Positions 37,227-50,436 of a DNA stretch of 64,000 bases are shown piece by piece. Each line of letters begins with the position of its first letter. The stretch's first letter is position 1. The position numbers and the translations under genes are program-made. Source of the stretch: Hysterangium stoloniferum (taxonomy: Eukaryota; Basidiomycota; Agaricomycetes; Hysterangiales; Hysterangiaceae). The notes below the pieces were generated by a model. The model worked only from the letters and a program-made list of their open reading frames with translations, was not told where the DNA came from and searched no databases. The stretch covers positions 496,001-560,000 of the forward strand of contig WHVD01000010.1 of assembly GCA_015178975.1 (NCBI GenBank), in the 5' to 3' direction.

Positions 37227-37859
37227 TGTAATGAAATACACTCAGTCAATACACGTAATGGTTTGACTATATTTATTATCTGTAATGAAATACGCTACAG
37301 TAGGCTTTAGTTAAATAACACATCATGAAAGTAACAGTAGTTACATACCTCAGTCGATACACATAATGGTTCGACTGAGTTATGGGATAGCAACTGTAGC
37401 AGTGTGAAGAGTGGTAGAAGTTCTGACCGTTCTATATACGAAGAAATGAGTAGAATGGGAAGAAGGATGATTCGAGTGGAGACCTCGACTGCTATAATTC
37501 GAGGCCTGAAGTGTTAGATAGCTCAGATAATGCTACCTATGTGGTAGCTGATACATTACCCTGATCACCACTCGCTGTAGACCTAGTTTATGTCTTACAA
37601 GTGGTGGTGCTTGGGTAAAAGTGTGTCTGAGTTTCATTTGGTGCCAAGTGCACCCACAAAGCTTCGAACTAATGAAATGGTGCAATATTTGAAGAATATG
37701 AAGAATAGAAAAATATGAATAAAATATGTAAAATATAAATAAAATAAAAGGAGTGTTTTACCATAATGAAACTGTGGTAAAAGCATACTCCTCACAAGCA
37801 GTTAAATAGGTTGTCACTAATATAAGCTTCAACCATTTGTATACATGTCAGGGACAACA
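37227..37859 (-). repeat. Copia 5' LTR (family c) holding a nested LTR
   Basis: Minus strand TGTTGTCCCTGAC (from 37859) to TTTCATTACA (37227), about 234 bp without the insert. GGTTATGGGCC follows inside, the same putative primer-binding site as at about 191-201. Confidence 0.7.
37403..37796 (-). repeat. Nested solo Copia LTR (family b), target duplication AGCAG
   Basis: 394 bp, on the minus strand TGTGAGGAGTATGC ... CCACTCTTCACA, flanked by AGCAG at 37398-37402 and 37797-37801. It is homologous to 30236-30709 in inverse orientation. Confidence 0.92.
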
Positions 37860-38769
37860 CATCCTGGTATGTCCATGTAAGCTTGACTTGACATAGACTT
37901 GACATAGGATTAGAGTGCAAGAGCCTATTTCAATACCATCAAGCATCATCATGTCAGTGGGTTATGTCGTTTGGTTTGTGGCATGTCTGATCTTGACTAA
38001 ATCGCCCAACAACATCCCATTGTCATAGGACAGAGGTCCAAGGAGGTGCCTTACTTGACTGCGTATGCAGCACATTTGGGTCCGAGGGCATTCTCGACTT
38101 GAGATTGTAAACAGACGCTTGTTGTGTCAATTGCAACTGTTACCTCGTCAGGTGGAAACAACGGTGCCTCTGGTGATAGGACATGTACTAAGTAACCCCA
38201 AACCATTCAATGAACCGCCCAGTGTACCCATCCTTGGCAAACGGCCGCAACGTCCAGTTCAGCTCAGACCCTTTGTTATCGATGATGCATAGAATCTCGG
38301 GCACAACTATGGGCCATGAGGTACCAAAAACATGAAGTAACGCATCACTAAAGGACATGTCTGCGTTCGCCGATGTACGAGCCCTCCAACACCGCGTCCC
38401 CTTCCCCCCAGATTGCCAATTTGCCAATTTTTGACCGGCAAACCTGAGCAGAAAAGACGTGCGTAAGCCGAGGAGGCACGCAATACCCTACAGTTGATTA
38501 ATATTGTCCTTCAAAAGCTCTGGGGATTCCTTGTTTCCCAAATCTAAATCATCTTTACTGGCGGTTATTCCACCAAGAGCATGTAATTGCAACAATGCGG
38601 CAACCACCATTCGGGGAACCATGGCTTATTGCTGCATAGTGATCAAGGCCTTTCGATGCAATGGATTTCCCCCAGTATATATCAGTTTATACTTTAAGAA
38701 ACTATGACAATACGGAACTTCATTATTTGACTTTGGATACAGCAACATCAATATAAACAACAGGTATAC
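37860..38769. other. Gene-free stretch
   Basis: I see no coding region that can be supported and no repeat with clear ends. A minus-strand open frame at 38188-38427 has no recognisable features. Confidence 0.4.
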
Positions 38770-39273
38770 ACATGGGTGGCCTCATACTCACATGTGTCGC
38801 AGCATACAATCCATTGACATAAAGTGTAGATCTGATACAAGCTGTGGTCACCGATAAAACACATACGTGTCGCTTGGGACAAGTTGTCACCGGGTACAAC
38901 TATGAAGATACACTGTCCAATACGAAAGATAGCTCCAAGAAGCCTGCTACATTAAAAACAATAAATAACATGTCACAGCATAGGTGTAATGGGCTTCATA
39001 TTTGTGATGTTTCAGTTTGGGCTGACCTCAGTCCCAAGTCCAGTGTGTTAGCCGTTGTCATGGATGTAATGGGTGCATGACACTAGGGACAAGGTCCCGG
39101 CATCGAGAAGCCATCTGCCACAGCAACAGCTATGATGAATATACGTCAAACGTGAAGAATAGCCCCAAGAAGCCTATATCATTAGGATCAGTAAGCGGCA
39201 CACTACAATATATGTAAAGTGACTTTAAGCACACATGTATCACAGCTAGCATCGTTGAGTGGGTTGACCCAGA

Positions 39274-39602
39274 TGTTAGAAAAGTAACCCTAATAACAAT
39301 ATAACTCAGTCTCGTGTATCATACAATGGACTAATATTTTATGTACCTAATAACAATATAACTAATAAACAATTATTAGTTACAATGTGCGTGAATATAT
39401 AACGATCTTTACTCACCTCAGTCTCGTGTATCATACAACAGACTGAGGTGATACCACTTTCATTCTCCAGCTTATATATATTGTCGCATATATCATCAGG
39501 TACCAATATAGGTATGTTGGTGATACCGGTTACCCCTGTCCGATGATTAAGTCTTGGGTCGGTCGATTTATGCCGGGTGGATTTCGATGGTGTTATTCAA
39601 CA
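39274..39602 (-). repeat. Solo Copia LTR (family a), target duplication CCAGA
   Basis: 329 bp, TGTTAGAAAAGTAACC ... TGGTGTTATTCAACA on the plus strand, flanked by CCAGA at 39269-39273 and 39603-39607. It is homologous to 203-552, including the repeated CTCAGTCTCGTGTATCATAC. Confidence 0.92.
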
Positions 39603-39735
39603 CCAGAGTGGAGGGACAACATTAGGTAGTGCAGTCATGGAAGACAGGCATAAGTGGCTGCTACAACCAAGTTCCTGGCACTCAGGCACACGCAACTGTG
39701 ATCCACTATAGCTACCACTCGTCGGAGAAAATGAT

Positions 39736-40006
39736 TATTAAAAATAGTATGAGTTGACTCTATTGCAATACACAATATACAAGGGTTTAATAAGCTTGTA
39801 ATAAAAATACTTTGTGTCTCAATATCTTGTGTCAGTTAGTGTAGCACCTCCTGACAATATAGGTTGGATGCTCTGGGAGGTGTATAGTGGTTCTGACACA
39901 CATTAACCTCCAAATGCATGGTCCACAATTAGCATCTTCATATGAAAAGTTGCAATAATTGGTGGACTCCCCCTATAAAAAGGTGTGTTTCATCATCAAA
40001 TTTAAC
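39736..40006. repeat. Short interspersed element, inverse copy of 45643-45912
   Basis: This segment matches the reverse complement of 45643-45912, including TATTAAAAATAGTATGAGTTG at one end and GGTCCACAATTAGCATCTTC in the interior. AATGAT occurs on both sides (39730-39735 and 40007-40012), a possible target duplication. It has no coding capacity. Its type, non-autonomous transposon or small LTR, cannot be decided. Confidence 0.6.
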
Positions 40007-41923
40007 AATGATTGCCAGTGTTCCAGGACTCAAGCTTCCAGGCTCCGATATGCAATATCCAGTTATTCTTCTTTTTTGTCATTATTCTAGTCCAGGGGGT
40101 GAACTGAAGTCTGCAGTCCGGTAATACTAAGGAACTTGTCACAGTATGCATGCAAATGGCTTCATACTCACATGTGTTATAGCTAACATCGTATTATGCA
40201 CTGTCCCGATCAGAAATCAGTGGTGGTCATCGAAGAAACAGATGCATACCACTCGGGACAACTTCACTGCACCAATGACGCATGTGCTACCCGGAGCACC
40301 CATGTTTGGCTGGCTTCAAGAAGTCCACCCCACTAGTAATGGTATGCTGACGGTATATGCACGCGGTTTGATGCTCACATAATGTTACAGAAAACACCCT
40401 CTATGACCGATGCATACCACTATGGACAAAGCCACGGCACTAAAGTACTTCTTTTGGTAGTCCAGAGCTGCGAGGTACCTATTCACCCACCAGGGTGGAT
40501 ATCTCTCTCCTTGACATCCTAGGTAATGTCGCAGTCACTGCCGTTCAAGAATGATTTGCCATGACTATGGTTTATTTCGTAGTCTTTCTTGTAATCACAT
40601 CGGAAAGAAGATATTTTAAGCCGGAGGTGGTTCCACCATTCAAGGAGGCTCCAGGCCCTCCACAACGTCCAGGAGTGTCCTACATTGGGGGGTGAGATCT
40701 CATCCGCGAGTCTGTGGCCAAAACCGATCTACCTATGCAGGATCAGTGCCATAAAATGAAAAAAATGAGAAAATCACAACAACATACTAGGGGTTATACT
40801 TCCTGGCTCCAAAAGTTCGATGATATCTATCTACCGTCCATTTAATAAAGCAGGCAGGTTGAAGTCTGCAACTCTAATAGCAGTAGGAATCACATCATAA
40901 GATACGTGCAAGCAGATACACACTTACCTCATTTATATCACAGCGAACGCGGGACCACATACCTGCTCCAAATGAAGGTGTGATATCATGAGCTGGTCGA
41001 AACAAATTCACGGCACTCAAGTGGTATATGCCGCCGGGAACAACTATAGTGTACTTTAGTGCTCGCCATCGACTATGACAGGGAATTCATAACCATCATA
41101 ATTAGGAGTCTATTGCCCACTGAGGAGTCAGCAATTCTGTAGCCAACCAATCACCGCCAAGCTCTATGAGGCTTACCGCTTATGTGCAGACCACCCAAAC
41201 ACATCTCTCGGTGGGTTATTGGGGGTTTACGAGTATAACTCTCCTCTACCCGCAAAAGCACCCAATATACATCGCTCTCCAGGACATCTTCGTGGCGTTG
41301 ACGAGCCTCATGTTGTCGCGCATCGTCGGGACGATGCTCTGTTAACTGCGACGCATGATACATTCAGCGATGAACGAAGCCTCAGATACCGTGTCGAATT
41401 CGAGCACATGGAGAGTCTGTCATGCATGGTTGCTGCTAGAAGGCAGTAATTCAGACCTATCTGCTTTAGCTCTCCCCCAGGGATAGGGTGTAAGAAAGCC
41501 ATTGTGTCCTCTCACGGTGCAAAGAGCACTTGCATTATTTTGGGTGTATGGGTATTTTAAACTCTAAACACAGTGCCGATACTCAAATTCTCGATCTCAA
41601 AATATCCTTGGACAGGGCCCAGATATATATTTCAGTCCGGAAAATCCTCGGAGGATATTCTTTAGAGTACTTAGTATATTTTGGAAATTTTGAACATGCT
41701 TGAGAAAATGTTATATTTCTATAAATTATATGAGCCTCAGCGGGGCGAAACAAGTTATGTAAGGCACCAAAAAGTAACAGGAAGATGTATATTTCACTGT
41801 TTTAATTTGAAAAAAGAAACACTAAATGGTCTTTTAAACAAGATGTTAGATCATGGATAAACTAGAAGAAAGATTTGAGGTGGAAAATCTGTTAGATTGA
41901 GTAATGCTAGCAGTGCTTCCCAG

Positions 41924-41995
41924 GGTCAGGTGGTGTAATGGTTAACACCCCTGCTATATATGCAGAAGCCCTGGGTTCAATCCCCAGTCTGGCCA
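41924..41995 (+). tRNA. tRNA-like gene, possible tRNA-Ile(TAT) or pseudogene
   Basis: The 72 nt fold as a cloverleaf. The acceptor stem GGTCAGG/TCTGGCC has seven pairs, two of them G-U. The D-arm is GTGT/ACAC and the T-arm CTGGG-TTCAATC-CCCAG is perfect. The A-box (TGGTGTAATGG) and B-box (GGTTCAATCCC) are good, and a TTTT terminator follows at about 42000. The anticodon stem has a C-A mismatch at its base. The seven-base loop is TATATAT, so the base before the anticodon is A, not the near-invariant U. The anticodon reads TAT if the stem is as drawn. This may be a pseudogene or a SINE head. Confidence 0.55.
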
Positions 41996-42059
41996 TTCAT
42001 TTTCTACACTTTTAACAAAATCTGTGATTTTTATGTAGGTTGGAGATTTCTGTGTTGAC

Positions 42060-43640
42060 AGCAATCATCAAGTTAAAGTCCGGATTCGGTAATGGAAGAA
42101 GAGCCGGAGTCGCCCTGCCGGCGTGGCTTTCCCCATGTACTCAACATGTTTCTGAGGCCCCTCTTTCTCTATATGTCCTGTAGCGGCATTGAAAGTATAG
42201 CAGAGGGTAGCTGTGCAGCTACACACACCATTATTTCGAGGGATGGGGAATGAAGATTGTCAACGACGATGAAGTGTTTAGAGAAATGGTTGATATCCCT
42301 TGTGGTATGGGACACCAGGGGGACAATACCACGATGTCCGCCTGCACCCAAACGGGCATTGGTGGGAACGGCCATGGGACCAGATGCGCGAGCAACCGCA
42401 ACGGGGGAAGATGCGATGGGTTCTCCAACATCCTTCCAATATTGGCCGATTTTGTTTCCTCGAGAAGCCTAAAGCATGATGACTTGCATCAGTAATGCGT
42501 CAAGATAATTAGAGGTATCATCTCACCTCTCCCCCATACATTCTGGCCAATAACCTCAGAATTAACCAAAGTAAATGTCGTAGTAGGTGTGGTTCGGGTG
42601 GTGTACCGTCTTGAGCTTGTGCAGAGGAGCTTAAGACAGGCCGAACGTCTTGTTTTGTACATCTGGCCTGACCGCCGTGTAGGTGACATGCAATCCATAG
42701 ACATTCATTACAGGCTCTTTCTGTTCAACTATGGCGAGAGGACTGCGATACTTGATCTAGCGTTCGAAGCATAGTATTCCGACGATTTCCGCGCAGGCGC
42801 TACGTATGAGACCAGTGTTGCTATTACGCCCGTATTGACTGGGGACTACCACAGTGTTCGTAATATCGGGAATATGGTCGCGTGCTTTTTGAAACTGTTC
42901 CCGGCACCTACCAAACAAACCACATTTAGAGAAACTGCAGGAGGACCTTCATTCCCAACAGGCGGTTCCATAGAAGATTGGGCCGTCTGGGAAGAACCGG
43001 GGGGCAGAATGAGGCGTATGATTCTTCGACCTTGCGGGCCAGACATCAGCGATAACACAGACATCCTGAGATAACGAAATGCAATGTGAGACGACTAGTC
43101 CGATAATTGAAAATCGGCATAGGCGTACCTCCCGGCCAATCTGTTTTCCATCGCGACAAAAATTCTTATCAAACTACCGATCTGTACCGTATACGATGTG
43201 TCGTTCGCCGGATTGGTCTCAATTGCATTTAGTCGTACGAACCGCACCACTTCCTCGACTCGACGTTGCTCCAGAAGCACTCTGGTCCCCTTGGACGCCA
43301 GCTTGCTGGGATGAAGATGAAGCATTGGAAGTTCCTGTGGCGCCACTATTGGCGCTGCCTTCGGATGCAGTGGTAGAGGAGCTACCTTTAGAAGACTTTT
43401 TAATTTGGGAAGACAGCTTGTCGACGTTATAAGTGAAGAGTGAGATGTGTTGAAGAGGATATCGATCGGGCGCTCTCAATACGTACCATTTATTTGTATG
43501 TAGAACACAACATGGATTTGTAAGGATCTCCTCCACCCAATTGTTGCCGGCCGTTCCGAATAATATGAGCGTTTGGGCCCTACTTTCCCAACTTCGAACG
43601 TCTCCCCAGACTTTGAGAGCCTAACCTCATTATATACTTC
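42060..43640 (-). pseudogene. Family B copy 1 (B1)
   Basis: The minus strand has a Ser/Gly/Ala-rich part (about 43240-43400) and then a conserved piece LEQRRVEEVVRFVRLN with NDTSYTVQIGS. An intron follows after NRLAG (donor GTACGC, acceptor TTATCTCAG near 43065), and then MSVLSLM and NVVCLVG. The same order and the same intron occur in B2 and B3. The Ser-rich frame and the conserved piece are not in one frame, so a frameshift or an unseen intron is needed. I do not recognise the family. A1 converges on it. Confidence 0.5.
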
Positions 43641-45642
43641 TTTCTAGTAGCCTCAACTCTTTCCTGAAATCTTCCAACTCGATACTACTGTATTGTTGCA
43701 ACATGCCTCTCTTTCCTCCCCCAAAACTGTGTGCCTTCTGAACACAGCTTGTAACAGAAAATGCGGAGCGCGGGAGGCATGCCGTTTAAACCCTAGAATC
43801 CAAACCCTAAGGAATATAGAATAATAAGCCCCGGCTCCGGCGTAGCCATAACAACGGTAGTATAAACAATCAGGGATTTGTTCAAAATGAAATCGGATCG
43901 GAGATGATGATTTAAGCTTTTGGGTGTGTATATTGCTCATTTGGGAGTTTGAGTAACGTTTATGTAATCGAAGTCAATTTTCGCGGCTAATCTTCACTGG
44001 TCCCTGTCTTTCGGGTTACGTTGTGTTTACCGCCTCTTATCACTATGTAACTCTTGTGATTGCTCTGGTATACATATGCATGCGGAGTTATCAGATGGGT
44101 CATAAAATCCCCTCTGTCAGATTAATGACGGCCTCCGCAGGATCAAATCGGGAGGAGATTTACTTGGACCATCAACTCATCTTTTCCCAAGATGGTTGGC
44201 AACAACGGCCTTCATGACGTCTTTTATCCTGTGCTTTGTCCGGTGCCCGGATATAGTTGTGGCTAGCTCTCACTTAGCTTTGGGCCGAGAGTGGAGTTTG
44301 AGTTTTGTAGGCTGAGCCATCGGGTAAAAGCCGGCATTTGACCTCGCCATCCGAAGCGCTCCAAAACCATTTGGTTCCAAACGGAGTCATTGGCTTACTC
44401 CGGTGTTACCTCGCCGATCCTGAGTCCTGCACTTTCGAGGGTGGCTCAACCTTTGGATGACATTCTGATCCCAAATAGTACTAATCTGGGTATTAATCTA
44501 GCCTCAATCCCATTATCTCACTACACTCAAAACTTCACTATCTGAAATGTTACGTTCTTCTGTGGCCAGCGTGATACCAAGAATATACGACAGAATTAAA
44601 CCCGCCTGCTTTGATATCTAGAGGGATGTGTATTATTGAATGTACATCTGTTGCCTTTATATCAATCCACGACGATGGAGGTCCGTGAAATGACCTTGTA
44701 TGATGTTCACATGCAGAGTGATCCGATAATGTCCCCTTCTGAAAATGTTTAGCCCCGTTGCTAGCACACCCCTCCTTACAAGCAAGAGTTTATCGCTGAC
44801 TTTGGAAGGTGTTGTCCTCGGCGTTTCTTCCCCACCGTACCCCATTCTGCCTTGAACCGCTCCATGTATTTATAGCTCATCCCTCGTTGTGACCAACTGA
44901 CCAATGAGAAAATCGATGAATGCAAAATCATCTTGAAAGTAATTTGTGACATACTTGTATTCCCTAGCTATGGTGTTCCCTTACTTCATCGTGGATTCTA
45001 AACTGGTAGATATACACGTAATCCGATCATTGTCGATGATGGCCACAGACCCGGATGATGGCCATCAGCAGAGTACCAGATTTTTATCTTTGTGAAGTGA
45101 TTCTTAAAGGCCCGTAAATGCGGTAGTTGGAACCAGAGTAAATCAAAATTCGCCATGTAATCTCCTGCAGTCCGCTTCTGATACTTTGTGGGTCCCCTGG
45201 ATACTCATTGGCTGCTACACCAAGACAAAAACATCATGTGAATTTACAGTTGTTGCTCTTCTCAGACGCATATCCGGGCTTTACAGACTACTTTAAGGTT
45301 GCCATTTCCCATGCTCATTATCACGGTATCTTTCAAACAGAGACTTCTAATCAGCTTCAGTCTTTATATCCAATTCATATAGTTACAACTAATTTCAGAC
45401 ATAAAATCACCCATATTCAGAATTTTGAGTAAACGATCGAAAAATGGTCTCTTCGGATTGGTGACCTCCCAGAACTTGAAACCTGATGCACGATGACCTG
45501 TATTAGTAAGCACTAAGATAATCTAAGGTATTATCTCACCGTTTCCGTGTGCATTCCAGCTAATAGCCCTAGAGTAACTAACATCTGTCGCCAACAAGTG
45601 TGAGACGGATGGTGTATCCTCCTGAGCTAGTGTGAAGAAGCT
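43641..45642. other. Gene-free stretch between B1 and B2
   Basis: No family features or long open frames. It probably holds the B1 promoter near its left edge. I see nothing else that I can support. Confidence 0.45.
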
Positions 45643-45912
45643 TGTGTTAGAACTGGTGATGAAAGCACCCTTTTTCCTAAGGGCGGTTCATCCATTTCTT
45701 CACTTTTTCATATGAAGATGCTAATTGTGGACCATGCATTCTGAGGTTAATGCATGCCAGAACCAGTGTACACCTAAACTAGTACCAAACCTATCATGTC
45801 AGAAGGTGATTCACTAACTGACACATTGATTGACAAACAAGTACTATTATTACAAGTCTATTACCCACTTGTAGATTGTGTACTACAATAAGTCAACTCA
45901 TACTATTTTTAA
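45643..45912. repeat. Short interspersed element, inverse copy of 39736-40006
   Basis: Begins near GTTAGAACTGGTGATG and ends near ACTATTTTTAATA. It is the reverse complement of 39736-40006 with moderate divergence. Convincing target duplications are not visible here. Confidence 0.55.
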
Positions 45913-46068
45913 TAGGTTTAATGTTGCCACTTGGATTAACAACACCCGCATTGTGTTCTTGGACCCATTATTCATGATAAACCTTGCCAGACAAGTATCG
46001 TAATTACATCCAACAATGGTAGGGGTGGATGCCCACTGAACTATATGTGAGCTTAAACCACTCCATCC

Positions 46069-46860
46069 CTATCGATGTATGCTTACCTCCATTTTCAGCA
46101 CTATGCATATGTATTTCGGCTGTGGCTCACACCAGCATGCTTCGTCGTGGATCAAGCAAGCAACCCGAACTGAGTCAGGGCTGCTAAGTATGAGCATGGC
46201 CATACCGCAGGCAATTTGGTGTACCCCGAGCTGCTGGTCGCATTGTACTAGATAGGCCACGAAACCGCTGGTGAGTCTCTCACGTTGGCCTAGGATGACT
46301 ACTCCAGGCTCCATGACATCAGGGAAGCCGTCGTATGCTTTGTGAAACAGACCTGGCCAATTTTCCGAACAAATAATGTCTACGGATTCTGGAGGATAAC
46401 CTTCATCCGCGACAGGCTGTTCCGTGGAGCGTTGGGCCAGTTCTTGGTACGAACCGAGGGGGGGAAAGGGACGGCTGTGCGGTCTAAGCATTAATGACAA
46501 CATGGGAATTCTAAAATAACATGATGCAATCTCAGACGACTAGCATTAGAATGATTTCTAGGCGTGAATCTACCTTCCGGGCAATGTGCTCGTCTTCACT
46601 GAAGATTTCCTCCAACTACCAATGTCTACGGCATAAGATGTATTTTTTGTCAAATTGCTATCAGGGTATTCTAATTGAAGGAATTGCTTTAAGTCCTCTA
46701 TTTGACGTCGCCGTTGTAGCCCGAGACCATTGGGGAGCTCCCGATTTATTTGTCGAAACCTTTGAAACTGATCGGGTTGCACTGTGGTCCTTTCCTTTAT
46801 TCCCGGATGATCCCGAGATGGGGGCATTGCCATGAGATGGCTCTTGATTTTGGGGTTGAG
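46069..46860 (-). CDS. Family B copy 2 (B2), partial model
   Basis: On the minus strand one exon ends at 46574, a 63-nt intron spans 46511-46573 (donor GTAGAT, acceptor TTTTAG), and the next exon runs from 46510 to about 46090, where GTAAGC looks like a further donor. The upstream exon holds LQRRRQIEDLKQFLQLEYP and NTSYAVDIGS. The downstream exon holds MLSLMLRPH, ESVDIICSENWPGLFHKAY and VAYLVQC. The piece VDIICSEN resembles VEIACSEN in family A copy A2, so the two families may share a domain. The ends of the gene are not resolved. Function unknown. Confidence 0.45.
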
Positions 46861-46899
46861 ACGACAGCCTGACGACCTGAAGGACAGAGAGTAAGAGCT

Positions 46900-49800
46900 T
46901 TGGGAGAACGAAGTGACGACGTGAAGCTTAGAGAATAAGAGGTATCGAGTGAGTTAGGTACCGCAGTAATACCTCACAATACGACCAGACGAATTCCGGT
47001 TTATAACCCGTCATGATATTCGCCATGATTATATAGCAGGAGGTTTCCGAATAAATGAGTACTTAGAGAGCGGTGTCTTCAGACGACTAGGCGCTGAACA
47101 AGTGTGTAACAAGTAGAAAAAGTATGTGAAATCTGTGTGAGGCCACGGGGTGATGATAACAAGAAAAACGCCCCTTAATATCCCTTTGCGGCAATGGTAT
47201 GGCCAACCAAAGCCAAGGTGCAGTGGAATTACGTTTAGATGATTATGGGGCTCGAAAACACCCGGGAAAATTATTGGGTTTATCAATTAATTAAGGGAAG
47301 AGTTTCAAATATAGAAAATGAAAGTGAGTGCCTCCGATGCATCCCTCTGACCTGTGGCTGTTTACAATCTCATGATAAGCGCCTCTCGGAATTCCTGATT
47401 AAGGAACGTACGGTAATTGGAATTACTCCGATTCGACGCCATGTGACATCTATGGATTGGTCCAAATATTAATGAATATAGGTCTGATCTTGAAGCCATT
47501 ATTAATGGCTGCCAGAGTGGTGTGCATTTAAAATTCGCTTTACTTTGGCGCTCCTTCCCGCCCTCAGGCTGTTTGCCGTTTTGGAATAGGATTTCAGTAA
47601 TAAATATCGTCTTTACTATTTGAACAATACCGATAGGAGAATTGTAATTTACATGACAGTCTCGCATAATAATGATATATACTTTAGTACTAGGGGAGAA
47701 AGTATCATGCCATCAGAGAAAAGATGTTGTGTGTAGGCGAGTATGCAATATGCATCATTGTCTCAAGGAATAGTGTAACACAATTGTCATGTGTAAAACG
47801 ACCTTCCATGGGTTAGTGAGGTCTCAATAGTTAGTTATGACATGAGCATGACTTCACAGCATTGGCTAATATCGGTTCAGATCTACTGTCGGTGGCATTT
47901 AGATTATGCTTCATACTACCGGAAGGGCAAGGACGGCAAAAGAAGAACTTGGACGTAAGAGAATGCAGACGTAACTCGTGGGATAAATTTGCGTAGTCAC
48001 CTCTTGTCGGAAATGAAGCAGAATGCATGCAGCATATAGTACTCATTTGGGTGGATGCCATCACTAAACTTCTCATTTTGCCTAACTCTCTCAATGCTCC
48101 TTAACCGAGTTCAGCCCTGAGTTTAGCTGCGGAAGAGTTTTACATACGTTCCGCACATTTCCCTCCATTTCATTGCGGCCGCAGATACATGTGTCACCAC
48201 TATTAAAAAAAACAAGGTTTGTAAATAGTTAAAATTCAACAAATATCTTTTCCATTATATTGAAATATATATTGAATATTGAACCACGAGGGACTTTACG
48301 AGAAAAAACGTGGCACTGAATGCCTGTAGTCGTGAGGTAATGGAATTGTTCAGGACAAGGCCTGCAGGGAAGATCACCTCGAAGCCGTACCCCGATCGCT
48401 CTTCAAGAACGGAGATCCAATGAACATATATATGTGTTCTTGAAAAATCCACAGAAAAAGAAGGTACCGTTCGATTTTTCTTAGTTTCCCTAAATTCTGG
48501 ATGGAGATTTGCCACAAACGCTAGAAAGTGGCATAAGATCGTCGAATTTGCTTCCAACATGGTTGGTAGGGTGGTCCAGTCTTACATAAAAATATAATTG
48601 GGAAATTGTCTCAGTGAAAAAAAGGAAAATAAAAACTAAGATTAAGGATCAGGACATTCAGGCGTGATTTTCGAAAAACCACAACGTCACTCCGATTCCA
48701 TGTAACGCCGCTGAACATTAATAATGATGTAAGAAGAGAAAGCAACGATGATGCCTATAGGACATACATTAACTGTCCGATTCCAAGTGTTATGCAAGAT
48801 CCTTCATGCTCATGGTCTACGTGGCGATGAAAAAAACAAACTGGTAGCCTCGCTTAAATTCAAGATTGATTGTGGAGATATCCATATGAACCTGCCAAGT
48901 TGCTACGTAATATGGGTGCCTAAAGGGGGTCCTGGCTCACTAGGGGATATCGCGGCCCTTACAATAAAGAAGAAGACTGAGCATGAATTTCGGAGCCGGA
49001 GTCAAACAAGAACTGACAACGGGGCTGGTAAGGTTCGTAGCGTCTCAATGGGGTTAAGCAGACTTTAGTATGTCTGTAAAGGAGAATGAAGAGGCGGGGA
49101 GCTTATTTCGTCTGTCTGGTAGGGTGAGAGTCACGAATTATTGACTGAGAGCTATTGACGAAGGCCATGTTGCGTTAGAGACGAGTGAGGAGGAGGTCTT
49201 GATTTAGGCATGTAAAGGATTAAGTGCCGCTCGTGCACGATTATTCGGTACACTACAGAAATATACGCTTGTGATGCTGTTCCTTCTTGATTAGAGAAAC
49301 CTTGAAAGCCGCCTCGTGGGCATTTATACTATGTTCTGTTCCCTCTTGATTAGGGCAACCTCGACAATAACCGCGTGCGAATCAAAACTACTCTTACGAG
49401 TAGACTTTTGCGCAGCGCCGAAGAACCCCATAGGGCCCCTCCGCGGGCTCCTCAGCTGACTAACATCGTGAACCAATATTTAATCTGCCACTGAGGGAAT
49501 GAAAACGGAGATGGTTGAGAACGTAACGATAATAACAGGTTTCGGCACTCTGAGGTAAGTCGAAACATTAGGTACTTCAAGCTTGGATTAGGGGGTGGTG
49601 TAAGTCGGCCACAATTTATGTGTTTCAATGGTTGTAACTACATTCTGTTTAGCTACTACCGTGTACCAATAAAGTTGTATCTACACATTCGTTACAGAGT
49701 TTCGTGACATGTCAGACTATCGCTTCCCGGGCGAACAATTACAAACAAAGTATATTGTTCTTCTATGTTCTTCTAACAAAATTGATGGCTGAGGGCAAGA

Positions 49801-50436
49801 AGGCGTCAACGGCACGAGGCAGATGTGGCATGGTCAATTCTCGTATCATCGGAAATAAAAAAGACGCTGTAAAATCGCAGCAAGGTCCTTCCGGTGTATG
49901 AGACAATTCACAAAGCAGATCGAGGATCGTGCGACACTTTTGGCTAAAAATAGCGATAGATAATACTGAGCTGGAGAACTGCCATGTTGGTATGTAAGAT
50001 GTGAATACTCGCAGCTTGATAGCGGCTATTGTATACCGAAGGGCTTGCCACCTCCCTTTCTGAGTTGCATCCGCTCCTGTATTTACGAATGAAAACACAA
50101 AGGTGCTGGTGGTAAATTGGCCCACCACGGCTAGTTCCCTTCGGAGTCACAAAACATCCCCTACTCTTTTCCTCGAAAAAAAATTTGCACGCTGTCAATC
50201 CAAACTAATCACCCCTGGCAGGAGGGGGTCGAATGAAATTGCGACTGCGGTCGCACAGAAGGCCAATGATGGACTCGAGTTAAGCACGGGACGCTGGCTT
50301 GTAGACCCAATTAAAGGCAATGTCACGGTTATCATGAATAATTGGGTATTTTTGGGTCATTGGATACGGTATAAACGAAGCGAGGTGTAGACATAAGGTG
50401 TAGACATAAAGTGTAGACATAAGGTATAGACATAAG
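46900..50436. other. Stretch with no recognised gene
   Basis: A minus-strand frame at 48255-48560 (101 codons; contains SRTHIYVHWISVLEERSGYG) and a plus-strand frame at 48748-49068 (106 codons) are the longest. I recognise neither and see no splice partners with confidence. At 50390-50440 a GGTGTAGACATAA-like unit is repeated four times. Confidence 0.4.

Larger units (their letters stand above)
38770..41450 (+). pseudogene. Family A copy 1 (A1), decayed
   Basis: Several module starts of the family A protein can be read in different frames. At 38850-38930 there is THTCRLGQ followed by YNYED. At 39205-39270 an acceptor-like CACAG precedes SIVEWVDPD. At 40190-40300 there is a shifted module. 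At 41280-41440 the C-terminal module can be aligned with the end of A3 (GHLRGVDEPHVV, FEHMESL). Stops and frameshifts are common, and a Copia solo LTR has landed in a module at 39274. It is a relic of the gene seen intact at 56825-60454. Confidence 0.55.
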
